Origin: Pseudomonas sp. UMAB-08
GTDB taxonomy: Bacteria; Pseudomonadota; Gammaproteobacteria; Pseudomonadales; Pseudomonadaceae
Length of the DNA: 64,000 bases
Direction of reading: 5' to 3'
Assembly (NCBI RefSeq): GCF_900095225.1
Contig: NZ_LT607415.1
Location: forward strand, 248,001-312,000
Position numbers and translations under genes: made by a program. The notes below the pieces were generated by a model. That model worked only from the letters and a program-made list of their open reading frames with translations, was not told the origin of the DNA and made no database searches. Below, piece after piece: positions 17,515 through 24,752 of the stretch (within the stretch, counting starts at the first letter, position 1; each line of letters starts with the position of its first letter).

Positions 17515-17690
17515 CCACGCGAGCCTTCATAAGGATGTTGATGGTTTTGGGAGTGCTTTGGCTGGGCCTGGTATGGGGCATGGTCACTTGGCTGTCTACG
17601 TCGGATCAGGGAGATATCTCCTGGAGTGTGTTAAGTGCCCACCATGGAGTGAAGCCATCTGAAACTCGCATTTCCCCCGCGCGGTCTTGA
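17511..17690 (+). CDS. 59-residue single-span membrane protein
   Basis: The gene encodes MTTRAFIRM followed by the hydrophobic stretch LMVLGVLWLGLVWGMVTWL (about residues 10-28) and a polar tail ending KPSETRISPARS. The basic start and single span suggest an inner-membrane peptide with its C-terminal tail in the periplasm. It has no strong ribosome-binding site of its own, but its ATG overlaps the stop of a 12-codon frame that does. No family recognised. It lies between two minus-strand genes. Confidence 0.5.
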   Translation: MTTRAFIRMLMVLGVLWLGLVWGMVTWLSTSDQGDISWSVLSAHHGVKPSETRISPARS

Positions 17691-17785
17691 TGCATTCCAG
17701 TGGCGTGTGAGGAACGCGTGCCTGGCTGATCGACAGAGTACGCATGAAAGTGTGGCAGCCTCCCACCGTCCACGGACAGGAGCGG

Positions 17786-18016
17786 CTATTTCAACCCCGC
17801 CATCTTCCGGTCACTGGCCTGACTGAACAGCGTTTCCAGCTGATCGATATCCTTGGGCTGCATTGCCTTGAGGCAGACGATACCCAGGACAAAGCCTTCA
17901 GCGATCCCTCCAGCCATCGTCGCATCGATAATTCCAGTCGACTGTTCAATGCGCGTGATGATGTCGGCGGCTTGAATTTTGATCGGTAGAGGAATGTTCA
18001 TTTCTTCGAGAGTCAT
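17786..18016 (-). CDS. Small conserved protein of unknown function
   Basis: The 76-residue soluble protein begins MTLEEMNIPLPIKIQAADIITRIEQSTGIIDA, has a glycine-containing central segment (MAGGIAEGFVLGIVCLKAM), and ends with a helix. The start is set by a perfect AGGAGG seven nt before the ATG; upstream Met codons in the same frame lack one. No function can be assigned. It lies downstream of the ABC transporter genes on the same strand, with 132 nt between, and could be read through from them. Confidence 0.62.
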   Translation of the reverse strand: MTLEEMNIPLPIKIQAADIITRIEQSTGIIDATMAGGIAEGFVLGIVCLKAMQPKDIDQLETLFSQASDRKMAGLK

Positions 18017-18148
18017 GGGTGGCCTCCTGTATGGAAGGCTGAGCCTAGCAAATTTGATTGGGTGCCGGTCGAATCCAGTGACCCTGTCCTTGATCAGCCC
18101 TTTGAGCAACGTGCCAGTCGCTCAAAGGTAGTGCGCGGAGGGTGGGGC

Positions 18149-18913
18149 TTACTTCAGATTGCCGCTGAGAAACTGCCGCAGCCGCTCGCTTTGGGGGTTG
18201 CCCAGTACGTCCTCGGGTGCTCCCTGTTCTTCGACCAGCCCTTGATGCAGAAACAGCACCTGGTTTGACACTTTGCGAGCGAAGCTCATTTCGTGGGTGA
18301 CCATGATCATGGTGCGGCCCTCTTCGGCCAGCCCCTGAATGACCTTGAGCACTTCGCCAACCAATTCCGGGTCGAGCGCCGAGGTGGGCTCGTCGAACAG
18401 CATGACCTCCGGCTCCATGGCCAAGGCCCGGGCGATGGCGACGCGCTGTTGCTGACCGCCAGACAGAAACGCCGGATATTGATCGGCGACACGGGACGGC
18501 AGGCCAACCTTGTCGAGATAGCGTCGCGCCCGATCCTCTGCATCCTTTTTGCTGACCCCCAGCACTCGGCGCGGGGCCATGGTGATGTTCTCCAGCACGG
18601 TCATGTGGCTCCACAGATTAAAGTGCTGGAACACCATCGCCAGACGGGTGCGGATTCGTTGCAGTTCAGCGTCGTCGGCGACGCGCATGCCGTGTCGATC
18701 ACTGATCATGCGAATCTGCTGGTCGTCCAGGCTCATGTTGCCGCTGTTGGGTGTTTCGAGAAAGTTGATACACCGTAGAAACGTGCTCTTGCCCGAACCG
18801 CTGGCGCCGATCAGGCTGATCACATCACCGGTTTTGGCTTTCAGCGACACGCCTTTGAGTACTTCGTGGCTGCCGTAACTTTTATGCAGGCCGTCAATGG
18901 TCAGTTTGTACAT
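18149..18913 (-). CDS. Basic amino-acid ABC transporter, ATP-binding subunit
   Basis: The 254-residue cytoplasmic ATPase of a polar amino-acid importer energises uptake by the two permeases encoded upstream. The Walker A motif is GASGSGKS (about 38-45), the ABC signature LSGGQQQR (about 158), Walker B VMLFDEPTSALDPE (about 175-188) and the switch His in MVTHEMSFA. The HisP/AotP type is clear from the long insertion ISDRHGMRVADDAELQRIRTRLAMVFQ. The ATG at 18913 (MYKLTIDGLHKSYG) is the family start. It is the last gene of the order binding protein, permease, permease, ATPase, which matches hisJQMP more than aotJQMOP because there is no aotO or argR. Confidence 0.9.
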   Translation of the reverse strand: MYKLTIDGLHKSYGSHEVLKGVSLKAKTGDVISLIGASGSGKSTFLRCINFLETPNSGNMSLDDQQIRMISDRHGMRVADDAELQRIRTRLAMVFQHFNLWSHMTVLENITMAPRRVLGVSKKDAEDRARRYLDKVGLPSRVADQYPAFLSGGQQQRVAIARALAMEPEVMLFDEPTSALDPELVGEVLKVIQGLAEEGRTMIMVTHEMSFARKVSNQVLFLHQGLVEEQGAPEDVLGNPQSERLRQFLSGNLK

Positions 18914-18969
18914 GTGTGCAAGCATCCTCAAGAGGGAAGTAGATAGCCGCTGCGGGTGCAGTTGACGTC

Positions 18970-19680
18970 CTAGTGAGCCGGGCCAAGAAACGCCAGCCAT
19001 CGGTGTTCTGCCAAGCGGAACAAACCGACCAGTGCAAAGGTGACGCTCAAGTAGATGAGTGCGGCAATTCCGAACGATTGGAAGGTCAAAAAGGTCGCCG
19101 AGTTGGCGTCTCGTGCAATTTTCAAAATATCCGGGATGGTCGCGGTAAAGGCCACGGTGGTCGAATGCAGCATCAGAATCACTTCATTGCTGTAGTACGG
19201 CAGCGAGCGGCGCAGTGCCGACGGCATGATCACATAGGCATACAGCTTCCAGCCGGTCAGGCCATAGGCCTTTGCCGCTTCGACTTCGCCGTGGGCCATG
19301 CTGCGGATTGCCCCGGCGAAAATCTCCGTTGTGTAGGCGCAGGTGTTCAGGGCAAAAGCGAGAATCGTGCAGTTCATCGCATCGCGAAAGAACGCATCAA
19401 GCACTGGCTGAGCGCGAACTGCGGCGATGCTATAGATCCCCGTATAGCAAATCAGCAGTTGGATATACAGCGGTGTACCGCGAAATAGATAGGTATAGAA
19501 CTGAACCGGCCAGCGTACCCAAACGTGGGTTGAAACCCGGGCAATCGACAGCGGGATCGACACCAGAAAACCGATGAAGATCGAGGCGCTGAGTAGCCAC
19601 AAAGTCATGGCCAGCCCGGTGATGTGATAACCGTCGTTGTAAAGGAACGGTTTCCAGTATTCCTGTAGAAGCTCGATCAT
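18970..19680 (-). CDS. Basic amino-acid ABC transporter, permease (HisM-like)
   Basis: The 236-residue polytopic inner-membrane permease has about five spans. The EAA loop that contacts the ATPase is in EVEAAKAYGLTGWKLYAYVIMPSALRRSLP (about 150-180). The sequence has the ABC-transporter fold of HisM/AotM with VSIPLSIARVS and FRGTPLYIQLLICYTGIY near the front. Its ATG lies inside the end of the upstream permease gene (four-base overlap at 19677-19680), showing translational coupling, and the ATPase gene follows 56 nt later. Confidence 0.9.
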   Translation of the reverse strand: MIELLQEYWKPFLYNDGYHITGLAMTLWLLSASIFIGFLVSIPLSIARVSTHVWVRWPVQFYTYLFRGTPLYIQLLICYTGIYSIAAVRAQPVLDAFFRDAMNCTILAFALNTCAYTTEIFAGAIRSMAHGEVEAAKAYGLTGWKLYAYVIMPSALRRSLPYYSNEVILMLHSTTVAFTATIPDILKIARDANSATFLTFQSFGIAALIYLSVTFALVGLFRLAEHRWLAFLGPAH

Positions 19681-20405
19681 CGTACCGCCTCCCGGGAGCC
19701 TGCGGCATAACGGTATTCCAGCCTGCGCAGGACATAGTTCGACGCGCTGGTAATCAGCAGGTAGATCAAGGCAGCGAGTACCAGAAAGTAGAACAGTTGG
19801 TAGGTGCTTTTGCCGGCATCCTGGGCGGCCTTGACCAGATCGGCCAAGCCGATGATCGAGACCAGCGCGGTGGCTTTGAGAATCACCATCCAGTTATTGC
19901 CGATGCCGGGCAGGGCGAAGCGCATCATTTGCGGGAACACCACGAAGCGAAAGCGCTGGCTGCGACTCAAGCCGTAGGCCGTTGCGGCTTCCATCTGCCC
20001 GCGAGGCACGGCGAGGATCGCACCGCGAAAGGTCTCGGTGAAATAGGCGCCGTAGATGAACCCCAGGGTAATGATCCCGGCGCTGAATGAGTCGATCTCG
20101 ATATAGTCCCAGTCCAGCGCCACGGTGAGGTTGCTCAGCCAGGTTTGCAGGCTGTAGAAAATCAGCAGCATCAGGACCAGATCCGGCACCCCACGAATCA
20201 GGGTGGTGTAGAGCTGCGCTGGAATGCGCAGCAGGGACGAGCTGGACAGCTTGGCACTGGCGCCGATCAGACCGAGTAGAACGCTCAACAGTAGCGACAG
20301 TATCGATAGTTTGATGGTCATCCAGGTGCCTTCCAGCAACAGGGGGCCAAAGCCCTTAAGGCTGAAAGCTGAAAGTCCCAGAGTATGTAATAGGTTTTCG
20401 AACAT
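19677..20405 (-). CDS. Basic amino-acid ABC transporter, permease (HisQ-like)
   Basis: The 242-residue inner-membrane permease pairs with the HisM-like subunit. Five or so membrane spans are visible, with the conserved LIRGVPDLVLMLLIFYS and the coupling loop QMEAATAYGLSRSQRFRFVVFPQMMRFALPG (about 156-186). It follows the binding-protein gene after 56 nt that contain a terminator-like hairpin, so it is probably made in smaller amounts than the binding protein. It overlaps the next permease gene by four bases. Confidence 0.9.
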   Translation of the reverse strand: MFENLLHTLGLSAFSLKGFGPLLLEGTWMTIKLSILSLLLSVLLGLIGASAKLSSSSLLRIPAQLYTTLIRGVPDLVLMLLIFYSLQTWLSNLTVALDWDYIEIDSFSAGIITLGFIYGAYFTETFRGAILAVPRGQMEAATAYGLSRSQRFRFVVFPQMMRFALPGIGNNWMVILKATALVSIIGLADLVKAAQDAGKSTYQLFYFLVLAALIYLLITSASNYVLRRLEYRYAAGSREAVR

Positions 20406-20424
20406 TGGTCAGGCCCTTGGCAAG

Positions 20425-20455
20425 CAAAAAAGCGCCCATCTTGAGGAGGGGCGCC
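20425..20455 (-). terminator. Partial terminator between binding-protein and permease genes
   Basis: On the minus strand GCGCCC and GGGCGC pair around an eleven-base loop and are followed by TTTTTTG. It lies between the binding-protein stop and the first permease start inside one operon, the classical place for a leaky terminator that keeps the binding protein in excess. Confidence 0.65.
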
Positions 20456-20461
20456 GGGGCA

Positions 20462-21247
20462 TTATTTGCCGCTGTAGAGATTCATATCGCCGAAGTGTTT
20501 TTTCTGGATCTCTGCATATTTGCCATCGTCGTGTAACGCCTTGATACCTTTATCCAGCAGTATCTTGAGGTCTTTGTTGCCTTTCGAGATGCCGATTGCG
20601 GTTTTTGCCGGCAGCAGTGGATCGTTGATTGGCGTGCTGACTTCGAAACCTGCACCGGCTGGTGATTTCAAAAAGCCCAGTTCAGCTTGCAGCATGTCTT
20701 GCACGGCAGCATCGAGGCGGCCGGAAGTCAGGTCGGCATAAACCTGGTCCTGGTTTGCATAGGCCTGGGTTGTTACACCAGCCTTGTCCAGTACGGCCTT
20801 GGCGTAGGCTTCCTGAATGGTGCCTTGCTCATAGCCGACTTTCTTGCCTTTGAGTGTTGCAGTGTCGGCGGTTACGCCGGCGCCTTTCTTGAACACCAGT
20901 GCAGTCGGGCCGGAGAACAGTTCTTCGGAGAAGTCGATCACCTTCATCCGCGCATCTGTAACGGTCATCGACGAGATAACGCCATCGAATTTGTTGGCTT
21001 TCAGGCCTGGAATCATGCCGTCGAAATCGCTCTCGACCCATTTGCATTTAACGTTCAGTTCGGCGCAAATCGCATTACCCAGATCGATATCGAAGCCCAC
21101 CAGGCTGCCATCGGCGGCTTTGGACTCGAAAGGTGCGTAGGACGGATCGACGCCGAAGCGCAGTTCCTTGTACTCCTTGGCCAGCGCGGAACCGGTAGCC
21201 ACCATGCATAAGGTCAGTGCGGAAAGGGTCAGTAATGTTTTTTTCAT
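20462..21247 (-). CDS. Lysine/arginine/ornithine-type periplasmic binding protein of ABC transporter
   Basis: The 261-residue periplasmic solute-binding protein has a Sec signal (MKKTLLTLSALTLCMVATGSALA, cleaved after ALA). The mature start YKELRFGVDPSYAPFESKAADGSLVGFDIDLGNAIC is the signature of the HisJ/ArgT/AotJ cluster, and the ligand-contacting Asp and Arg appear in SMTVTDARMKVIDFSEEL. The ligand is a basic amino acid (histidine, arginine, lysine or ornithine), but cannot be fixed from sequence alone. It heads the transporter operon and has a pair of direct repeats upstream (21273-21316). Confidence 0.9.
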   Translation of the reverse strand: MKKTLLTLSALTLCMVATGSALAKEYKELRFGVDPSYAPFESKAADGSLVGFDIDLGNAICAELNVKCKWVESDFDGMIPGLKANKFDGVISSMTVTDARMKVIDFSEELFSGPTALVFKKGAGVTADTATLKGKKVGYEQGTIQEAYAKAVLDKAGVTTQAYANQDQVYADLTSGRLDAAVQDMLQAELGFLKSPAGAGFEVSTPINDPLLPAKTAIGISKGNKDLKILLDKGIKALHDDGKYAEIQKKHFGDMNLYSGK

Positions 21248-21272
21248 TATTCAATTCCTAAAATCAATATGA

Positions 21273-21316
21273 GCGCTTGTGACGCATAAGTACTGTTACG
21301 GGAACGCTTATGACGC
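21273..21316. promoter_or_regulatory. Direct repeats upstream of the amino-acid transporter
   Basis: GCGCTTGTGACGC (21273-21285) and ACGCTTATGACGC (21304-21316) share 11 of 13 bases and are 31 nt apart, about three helical turns. They lie 26-69 nt upstream of the binding-protein ATG. The TGACGC part resembles the TGTCGC half-site of Pseudomonas ArgR, but the rest of that consensus is not present. Confidence 0.35.
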
Positions 21317-21719
21317 TATGAACGTAGAAATTTCCGAACCAAAATCCCGAGCCAGGGTTTTAAAACAAACCTGTGCGTCGACCCTTCTGGCGCTTACGCA
21401 TCTGCACACATGCTTACTTGTACGTACAAGCCTATGCAATCAGGCGGCCAACTCGCTGGGTGGGAGCTCAAGAACGTTTTAGAAATAGCTGGGAGCTCTC
21501 TAGAACGCGGTTTTTGAGAGGGTATAAAATTTATCGAAGGTTCTTGAAACGCGCTTGCTGCTGTTACCGAGGCAGGGTTTTAGCCCAGGCTGGGGCGTCC
21601 GGTAACAATTTGAAATGAGCGAGTGCGAGGGATTACGTTCGGTAGACGGGGTCGTTACGGGCTGAGTTCGAGTAGTAAACCGAGGATGAGCGGGAGTTGA
21701 TGTCAGCAGTGACGACTGA
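21317..21719. other. Intergenic region, no gene seen
   Basis: With the repeat region this makes a 472-bp gap. Short open frames occur but none has a ribosome-binding site plus credible protein sequence. It holds the distal upstream region of the transporter operon and the 3' side of the small gene at 21720. Confidence 0.35.
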
Positions 21720-21962
21720 TCAATGACGCCCTCTGGCGTGAGTGGATCGCACTGATATGCTTTTGGCGTTCGAAGGTATGACCCTGGCGCTGGAGGGGAG
21801 TGGCTTATGGAGCCAGCCGAGGCAAATTTCTTCGACTTCTACCCAGTTATCGCCAGGTGACAGGCAACACCGCTTGAAGGCCAGGCACACACCTTGCTGA
21901 TCGAGCATGGCAAAATTTCGATATTTATGGCGCGGGGCGAATAGAGACCATAAAAATTGCAC
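21720..21962 (-). CDS. Small Pseudomonas protein with GTG start
   Basis: The 80-residue protein begins at a GTG preceded by AAGGAGGG with seven nt spacing, one of the best ribosome-binding sites in the window. The sequence (MQFLWSLFAPRHKYRNFAMLDQQGVCLAFKRC at the start, WVEVEEICLGWLHKPLPSSARV in the middle) looks like a compact soluble domain with conserved Trp and Cys residues. I have a memory of similar hypothetical proteins in Pseudomonas but no function. It lies on the same strand as, and about 240 nt downstream of, tRNA-Ser. Confidence 0.6.
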   Translation of the reverse strand: MQFLWSLFAPRHKYRNFAMLDQQGVCLAFKRCCLSPGDNWVEVEEICLGWLHKPLPSSARVIPSNAKSISVRSTHARGRH

Positions 21963-22147
21963 TTTGAATCCCTCCTTAGTGACCCTTTGTGTATAGACGA
22001 TTTAAAGGATGTGGAGCATTTTTCTCAGCGTGAAAAGGTAGGTTGTGTTTGATCGGCAGGACGCCGGGGAGGGGGCCTAAAGCGGACTAGTCCGGGCTGA
22101 AAGTCGTCTTTTTTGCCCTAAAAATGCCCTAAATAAACGGACGGAAA

Positions 22148-22187
22148 CGAAAAAGCCCCGACTTTCGCTAGGAAAATCAGGGCTTTA
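22148..22187 (-). terminator. Intrinsic terminator of the tRNA-Ser gene
   Basis: On the minus strand AAAGCCC and GGGCTTT pair across about 21 bases that include further partial pairing, and the second arm runs into TTTTTCGTTT. It begins 15 nt after the tRNA. Confidence 0.75.
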
Positions 22188-22201
22188 GCGTGTTTCTAAT
22201 A

Positions 22202-22291
22202 TGGCGGTGAGGGAGGGATTCGAACCCTCGATACAATTTCTTGTATACACACTTTCCAGGCGTGCTCCTTAAGCCTCTCGGACACCTCACC
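22202..22291 (-). tRNA. tRNA-Ser, anticodon GGA
   Basis: The 90-nt gene reads on the minus strand with acceptor arms GGTGAGG/CCTCACC and an encoded CCA end. The anticodon stem CACGC/GTGTG encloses the loop CTGGAAA, giving anticodon GGA that reads UCC and UCU. A long variable arm (TACAA/TTGTA) and T-arm GAGGGTTCGAATCCCTC confirm a class II serine tRNA. A terminator follows. Confidence 0.97.
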
Positions 22292-22428
22292 GTATCTCGT
22301 CAAACCATTCAGTCTGTCGAGGCGCGCTAATGTAGTCGAAACCTTTGACGAAGGCAAAAGTTTTTTTCAGAATTTTCATGTGCTTAAGCAAATTATGCGG
22401 TCATCGGCGTAGTGATCGGCACAGATAC

Positions 22429-22468
22429 GACTCGGCCCCGGCGTCTGTTCGAAGTCCGGGGCCGAGTC
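22429..22468 (-). terminator. Strong hairpin after the SDR gene
   Basis: GACTCGGCCCCGG and CCGGGGCCGAGTC pair perfectly over 13 bases around a 14-base loop. It begins 23 nt beyond the SDR stop. There is no T-run, so it may be a 3' stabiliser or a Rho-assisted stop. Confidence 0.6.
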
Positions 22469-22490
22469 CAGGGCTGTCCTTCAACAGGGA

Positions 22491-23240
22491 TCAGGCGCCG
22501 AAGCCGCCGTCGATGGTCAGGCTTGCGCCAGTGATGTAACCGGCTTCCGGGCCTGCCAGGTAGGCGACGAAACTGGCGATTTCTTCGGCTTTGCCGTAGC
22601 GACCGACTGCGATCAGGGGGATCAGTGAGTCTGCAAAGTCACCTTCGGCCGGGTTCATGTCGGTGTCGACCGGGCCAGGCTGGACGTTGTTGATGGTGAT
22701 GCCGCGCGGGCCAAGGTCGCGGGCCAGGCCTTTGGTCAGGCCGACCAGCGCCGCTTTGCTCATGGCGTAGGGGCCACCACCGCCGAAGGGCATGCGGTCG
22801 GCGTTGGTGCTGCCGATGTTGATGATGCGACCACCTTCCGTCATGTGCCGTGCGGCTTCCTGGGAGGCGATGAATACACTGCGCACGTTGATGGTCAGGG
22901 TTTTGTCGAAGTCTTCGAGGCTGAAGTCTTCCAGTGGCGCGATGGCCAGAACGCCTGCGTTGTTGACCAGAATGTCCAGTTGGCCAAAGGTGTCGACGGT
23001 GGTTTTCACGGCACGACGAATCGCTTCGGCATCCGCGCTGTCGGCCTGGATGGCCAGCGCTTTGCCGCCCTTGGCGGTGATGCTGTCTTGCAGTTCCCGG
23101 GCTTTGGCGTGCGAGCTGACATAGGTGAAGGCTACCGCAGCGCCTTGTTCTGCCAGGCGTTTGACAATGGCTGCGCCGATGCCGCGAGAGCCGCCTTGAA
23201 TAAGGGCCACTTTGTGAGTGAGGTTCGCTTGAGGGGTCAT
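22491..23240 (-). CDS. SDR family oxidoreductase (3-oxoacyl-ACP reductase-like)
   Basis: The 249-residue short-chain dehydrogenase has the nucleotide-binding GGSRGIG (about 16-22), NNAG (about 90), the catalytic Tyr-Lys pair in YAMSK (about 154-158) and the substrate-loop start PGPVDTDM. It reduces or oxidises a small carbonyl or alcohol with NAD(P)H. GGAGAA six nt before the ATG at 23240 fixes the start, although the frame stays open much further. It is divergent from a LysR gene 117 bp away, which probably controls it. Confidence 0.9.
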   Translation of the reverse strand: MTPQANLTHKVALIQGGSRGIGAAIVKRLAEQGAAVAFTYVSSHAKARELQDSITAKGGKALAIQADSADAEAIRRAVKTTVDTFGQLDILVNNAGVLAIAPLEDFSLEDFDKTLTINVRSVFIASQEAARHMTEGGRIINIGSTNADRMPFGGGGPYAMSKAALVGLTKGLARDLGPRGITINNVQPGPVDTDMNPAEGDFADSLIPLIAVGRYGKAEEIASFVAYLAGPEAGYITGASLTIDGGFGA

Positions 23241-23357
23241 GCTGTTCTCCAAAGGTTCAGTGGGTAGGTCGTTGGTGGCCAGTATCAACGGCTGATTGCA
23301 TCCTGAGTAGCGGGTAGTTGCGCTAGTCTGTGTAAACCAAAAGTTTAGAGTGGCGAC

Positions 23358-24281
23358 ATGGAAAGCCTCAGTAGCATCGAGTGTTTCGTCCGCAGTGCGG
23401 AGGTCGGCAGTTTCGCCGAAGCTGCGCGTCGTTTGAGTCTGACGCCAGCAGCGGTGGGCAAGAGTGTCGCCAAGCTGGAAGCCCGACTCGGTGTCCGGCT
23501 GTTCCAGCGCAGTACGCGTCGCCTGACCCTCACAGAAGCCGGTCAGCGCTTCCTCGGTGAGGTCAGCGCAAGCCTCAATACCATTCAGAATGCCGTCGCT
23601 AATCTGGCCAGCGTCGAGGGGCAGCCGGCCGGCACGCTCAAGGTCAGCATGGGCACAGTCTTTGGTCGCCTCTATATCGTGCCCTTGCTGGGTGAATTCC
23701 TGCGGCGCTTCCCGGCGATCACGCCAGACTGGCACTTCGATAATCGTCAGGTGGATTTGATTGGCCAAGGCTTCGACGCGGCCATCGGTGGTGGCTTCGA
23801 TCTGCCTCAAGGTGTGGTCGCGCGCAGGCTCGCACCGGCGCATCGGGTGTTGGTCGCGTCACCAGCGTATCTGGCTGAACATCCAGCCCTGGTCAACCCG
23901 CAAGACTTGCAAGGGTGCGCGGGAATTTTGATTCGTTCGCCGCAAACGGGACGTGTACGTTCCTGGCCACTGACCAACCGGGCACAGGAACACAGCCCGC
24001 TGAACCTGACACTGCGCATGACCATGAGCGATTCGGAAGCAGCCTGCGCCGCTGCCGAACAAAGTTTGGGCATCGCGCTGGTGAGCATGCCTTTCGCTGC
24101 GCCGTATTTGTGCGACGGCACCTTGCTGCGAGTGTTGCCAGAGTGGTACGTCGATGACGGCAACATTTCGCTGTACTACAGCGAACATAAGCTGCTGCCT
24201 GGGAAAACCCGGGCTTTTGTCGATTTTTTAATCGAGCAGTTTGCTCAACAGAAACTGGCGCAGGTGTTTAGCGCCCTATGA
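23358..24281 (+). CDS. LysR-type transcriptional regulator
   Basis: The 307-residue protein has an N-terminal winged helix-turn-helix (MESLSSIECFVRSAEVGSFAEAARRLSLTPAAVGKSVAKLEARLG) and a periplasmic-binding-protein-like effector domain (about 90-300). It belongs to the AaeR/DsdC-like CRP subgroup often called LysR of dehydrogenase type, typically sensing quinones or aromatics. It is divergent from the SDR gene, the normal arrangement for a LysR with its target. Its last codons adjoin a decayed isochorismatase-family gene, possibly an old target. Confidence 0.9.
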   Translation: MESLSSIECFVRSAEVGSFAEAARRLSLTPAAVGKSVAKLEARLGVRLFQRSTRRLTLTEAGQRFLGEVSASLNTIQNAVANLASVEGQPAGTLKVSMGTVFGRLYIVPLLGEFLRRFPAITPDWHFDNRQVDLIGQGFDAAIGGGFDLPQGVVARRLAPAHRVLVASPAYLAEHPALVNPQDLQGCAGILIRSPQTGRVRSWPLTNRAQEHSPLNLTLRMTMSDSEAACAAAEQSLGIALVSMPFAAPYLCDGTLLRVLPEWYVDDGNISLYYSEHKLLPGKTRAFVDFLIEQFAQQKLAQVFSAL

Positions 24282-24603
24282 CGGGGCCCACAATGAATAT
24301 TCATGCCAAGCGTTTTGCACGACACCACTGGAAAACTGGCTGCGTGCCGATTCCATAACGCAGGCGGTGGTTGTTGGCGTAGCGACTAACAACTCAGTGG
24401 AGTCGACCGCGCGCAGTGGCGGCAATCTGGGGTTCGAGGTGCTGGTGCCTCACGATGCCTGTTTTACATTTGATCAGGCCGACTTCTTTGGCGCTCCGCA
24501 TGCGGCACAGGAGGTACACGCTATGTCGTTGAGCAACCTGCATGGCGAGTATGCGACGGTGCTGTCGACTGCTGAAATTCTTGCTGGGATGAGTCGGGCC
24601 TGA
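24282..24603 (+). pseudogene. Remnant of an isochorismatase-family cysteine hydrolase
   Basis: Reading from just after the LysR stop, the plus strand still encodes the C-terminal half of an isochorismatase-like hydrolase: the helix TTPLENWLRADSITQAVVVGVATNN, then NLGFEVLVPHDACFTFD and QEVHAMSLSNLHGEYATVLSTAEIL. Everything before this (the catalytic Asp and Lys half) is missing, there is no start codon with a ribosome-binding site, and the nucleophile Cys expected after NN(H) is Ser (NNSVESTAR). I therefore call it a 5'-truncated pseudogene of about 107 codons. It may mark a deletion next to the LysR gene. Confidence 0.7.
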
Positions 24604-24752
24604 TGAGGCTGGCACCCACGAATGCGGAATATCGGGATACCAAGAGAGGGGCGAGCGTTGCGTTTTATGCAAATATGACGGGCGCGAAAAGGTCAGTCGA
24701 AGACCTGAAAAGGCGATTCGGGAGTTTAACAATTGGACGGTAATTTTTCTTG

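Noticed and set aside
22491..23843. Long minus-strand frame extending the SDR gene by about 200 codons
   Set aside because: The extension is antisense to the LysR gene and has no family resemblance; the SDR start at 23240 has a ribosome-binding site.
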